A stretch of 64,000 bases of DNA. It comes from BJGO01 sp964640655. Lineage in GTDB: Bacteria; Bacteroidota; Bacteroidia; Chitinophagales; UBA10324. The position numbers and the translations under genes are program-made. Shown here piece by piece: positions 62,737 through 64,000 of the stretch. The stretch is taken from assembly GCA_964640655.1 (NCBI GenBank), contig CAZXFT010000001.1, positions 124,001-188,000 on the forward strand, read 5' to 3'. The notes beneath the pieces were generated by a model that did not search any database, was not told the origin of the DNA, and was given only the letters and a program-made list of their open reading frames with translations. Numbering within the stretch: the first letter of the stretch is position 1; every line of letters starts with the position of its first letter.

Positions 62737-64000
62737 TTATCCGCACTTTGTGTTTCCGCAACTTTTGCACTTTAAACAACCTTCTTCATAAACCAGTCCA
62801 TCGAGGTCGCCACACTCACCGCATTTACGATCAACTGCCTGTGTGCCGTCGGGAATGAATTTTTTCAGCGCACGTTCCACACCGGCTTTCCAGGTGTTAA
62901 TGCTGTCATTGTATAGATTGAGGTTTTGAATGAGATTTACAACTTGTGGCAAAGGCATATTATGACGTAGTACACCACTGATTAGCTTGGCATAGTTCCA
63001 ATATTCTTTATTGAATGAACGTGATAGCCCTTCAATGGTAACCTTATATCCTTCTTTATCAACATACTGAAAATCATATCGCGATTTACCATTTGGTGTT
63101 TCATTTTTAATAACCCATCCGCGCTCGACCCATGCCGGTATGCTGAAAGCGTCTTCAGCTTTTCCGGTAAATATTTCGTAAGGCTTATTATTTAAAACAC
63201 CAACGTAGGCAATCCACTTCTCATCGCCATTCATAAAGCGTACAACTGTTGCTTCTAAAGTTTCTGGCCTTTCGGAAGCTTGATTAACAGTGCCGGTTTC
63301 AGATGATTTCTTTTTCTTTTTGTCATCGTCAGCTATCAATACTCCACTACGTGAGCCATCGCGATAAACTGTAATGCCCTTTAACCCTTGTTGCCATGCT
63401 TCGAGATAAATATTCCCAACCTGTTCTACGCTAACATCATTGGGTAGATTAACAGTTGAGCTAATGGAGTGTGTGGTGTATTTCTGAACCAACGATTGCA
63501 GGGCCACTCGTTTATGCCAATCAATTTCAGGCGCAGTGGAGTTAAAGTACGGACTTTGTTCTATGTCTTTCGAGGTGGTAATATTCATCCAGTCTTTTAT
63601 CTTATGATGATAAACTACAAACTCCATCCAGGAGTCTCCCATATGGTCAACAAAGTCAACGCGCACATTAGGGTCGCTTGGATTCACCTTGCGGCGGCGC
63701 TTATAGGATAGCATATAGACGGGTTCAATGCCTGATGAGCATTGTGCCAGTAAACTGAGTGTACCTGTTGGTGCTACGGTAGATATTGAAATATTTCTGC
63801 GACCAAATTTCATCATGCGCTCATATACTCTAGGCAAATCATTGCGCATCATTTGTATAAACTCGCTGCTGTTATCAATCTCCGCACTAAAGCCGCTGAA
63901 AGAGCCACGTTCTATTGCCAGATCGATCGATGAATCGAATTCTGCTTCGCACTTGGTCTTCATTATTTGGTCCGCTATCTTCAATGCTTCGTTGGAGTCA
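62737..64000 (-). CDS. nrdJ: Adenosylcobalamin-dependent ribonucleotide reductase, C-terminal part (5' end outside window)
   Basis: Class II RNR making dNTP precursors with a B12-derived radical. The open frame enters from the right edge (visible residues start DSNEALKIADQ), so the N-terminal half is missing. Seen are the catalytic-core segment STVAPTGTLSLLAQCSSGIEPVYML, the barrel end GLKGITVYRDGSRSGVL, a Lys-rich linker, a TSCPD-type domain (EATVVRFMNGDEKWIAYVG) and a C-terminal Cys-rich ribbon (CGECGDLDG, then CLKCKSCGNTKCG), typical of NrdJ and needed to reduce the active site. The window contains no NrdA/B. Confidence 0.94.
   Translation of the reverse strand, partial: DSNEALKIADQIMKTKCEAEFDSSIDLAIERGSFSGFSAEIDNSSEFIQMMRNDLPRVYERMMKFGRRNISISTVAPTGTLSLLAQCSSGIEPVYMLSYKRRRKVNPSDPNVRVDFVDHMGDSWMEFVVYHHKIKDWMNITTSKDIEQSPYFNSTAPEIDWHKRVALQSLVQKYTTHSISSTVNLPNDVSVEQVGNIYLEAWQQGLKGITVYRDGSRSGVLIADDDKKKKKSSETGTVNQASERPETLEATVVRFMNGDEKWIAYVGVLNNKPYEIFTGKAEDAFSIPAWVERGWVIKNETPNGKSRYDFQYVDKEGYKVTIEGLSRSFNKEYWNYAKLISGVLRHNMPLPQVVNLIQNLNLYNDSINTWKAGVERALKKFIPDGTQAVDRKCGECGDLDGLVYEEGCLKCKSCGNTKCG

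Noticed and set aside
1..64000. Defence, prophage or mobile-element islands
   Set aside because: No integrase, transposase, toxin-antitoxin, restriction or phage structural genes were recognised, and no direct repeats at tRNA ends were seen.

Overview
The window is an AT-rich chromosomal segment from a member of the Bacteroidota. This rests on type IX secretion (T9SS) components (PorU, PorV, a PorP/SprF-type protein, GldJ), several secreted proteins ending in T9SS type A-like sorting domains, SerS/CysS/Rho/RF1 of Bacteroidota type, and repeated TAnnTTTG promoter elements. SusC/SusD pairs, rRNA, CRISPR arrays, prophage and insertion sequences were not seen. Coding density is very high: no gap between genes exceeds about 225 bases, so there is no long non-coding stretch to describe. 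Genus cannot be fixed from what is visible; a gliding or surface-active lineage is an inference from gldJ/sprF.

Layout. 1-4.0 kb: housekeeping (rho, cut by the window edge; serS; clpS; a HAD phosphatase; a CAU-anticodon tRNA that looks like Ile2). 4.0-9.8 kb: a secreted T9SS-tailed protein, then a dispersed set of phosphorelay parts (a cNMP-domain/PAS hybrid histidine kinase, an Hpt protein and a receiver domain with a C-terminal membrane anchor) around a methyltransferase and a WbpB-like sugar dehydrogenase. 9.8-19.7 kb: gcvT-comB, an OsmC protein, an orphan LysM protein, cysS, an AlkA-type glycosylase, trmB, a secreted M43-type metalloprotease, a lipoprotein and a coiled-coil protein.

19.8-32.6 kb is an exopolysaccharide or capsule cluster: a membrane glycosyltransferase, three GT4-type transferases, a polytopic membrane protein that could be the polymerase, an AsnB-type amidotransferase, a Wza-like export lipoprotein, a Wzc-like tyrosine kinase with a Gly-Tyr tail, and a WecA/MraY-type phosphosugar transferase that would start the lipid-linked chain. 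No flippase was recognised. A dicarboxylate/amino-acid symporter, scpA, a sulfotransferase, an MFS permease and an ECF sigma factor with a small membrane partner follow (32.6-38.0 kb).

38.0-46.4 kb is the T9SS/gliding block: porU-porV-ispF on the minus strand and, divergently, sprF-gldJ, with gldJ probably having its own promoter over the end of sprF. 46.4-55.8 kb holds murF, prfA, a propeller-like protein behind an SLC45-type sugar permease, a two-component system divergent from a membrane-anchored coiled-coil protein, and a POT peptide transporter. 56-64 kb holds a 1355-residue T9SS-tailed surface protein with a duplicated N-terminal module, a DUF1761 protein, two orphan envelope proteins and the 3' part of an adenosylcobalamin-dependent ribonucleotide reductase.

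The T9SS block could export and anchor the T9SS-tailed proteins at 4.0, 15.8 and 56.0 kb, and the polysaccharide cluster may supply a surface glycan. Four convergent gene pairs share one TTAA as the overlapping stop codons of both genes, leaving no room for a hairpin terminator between them.
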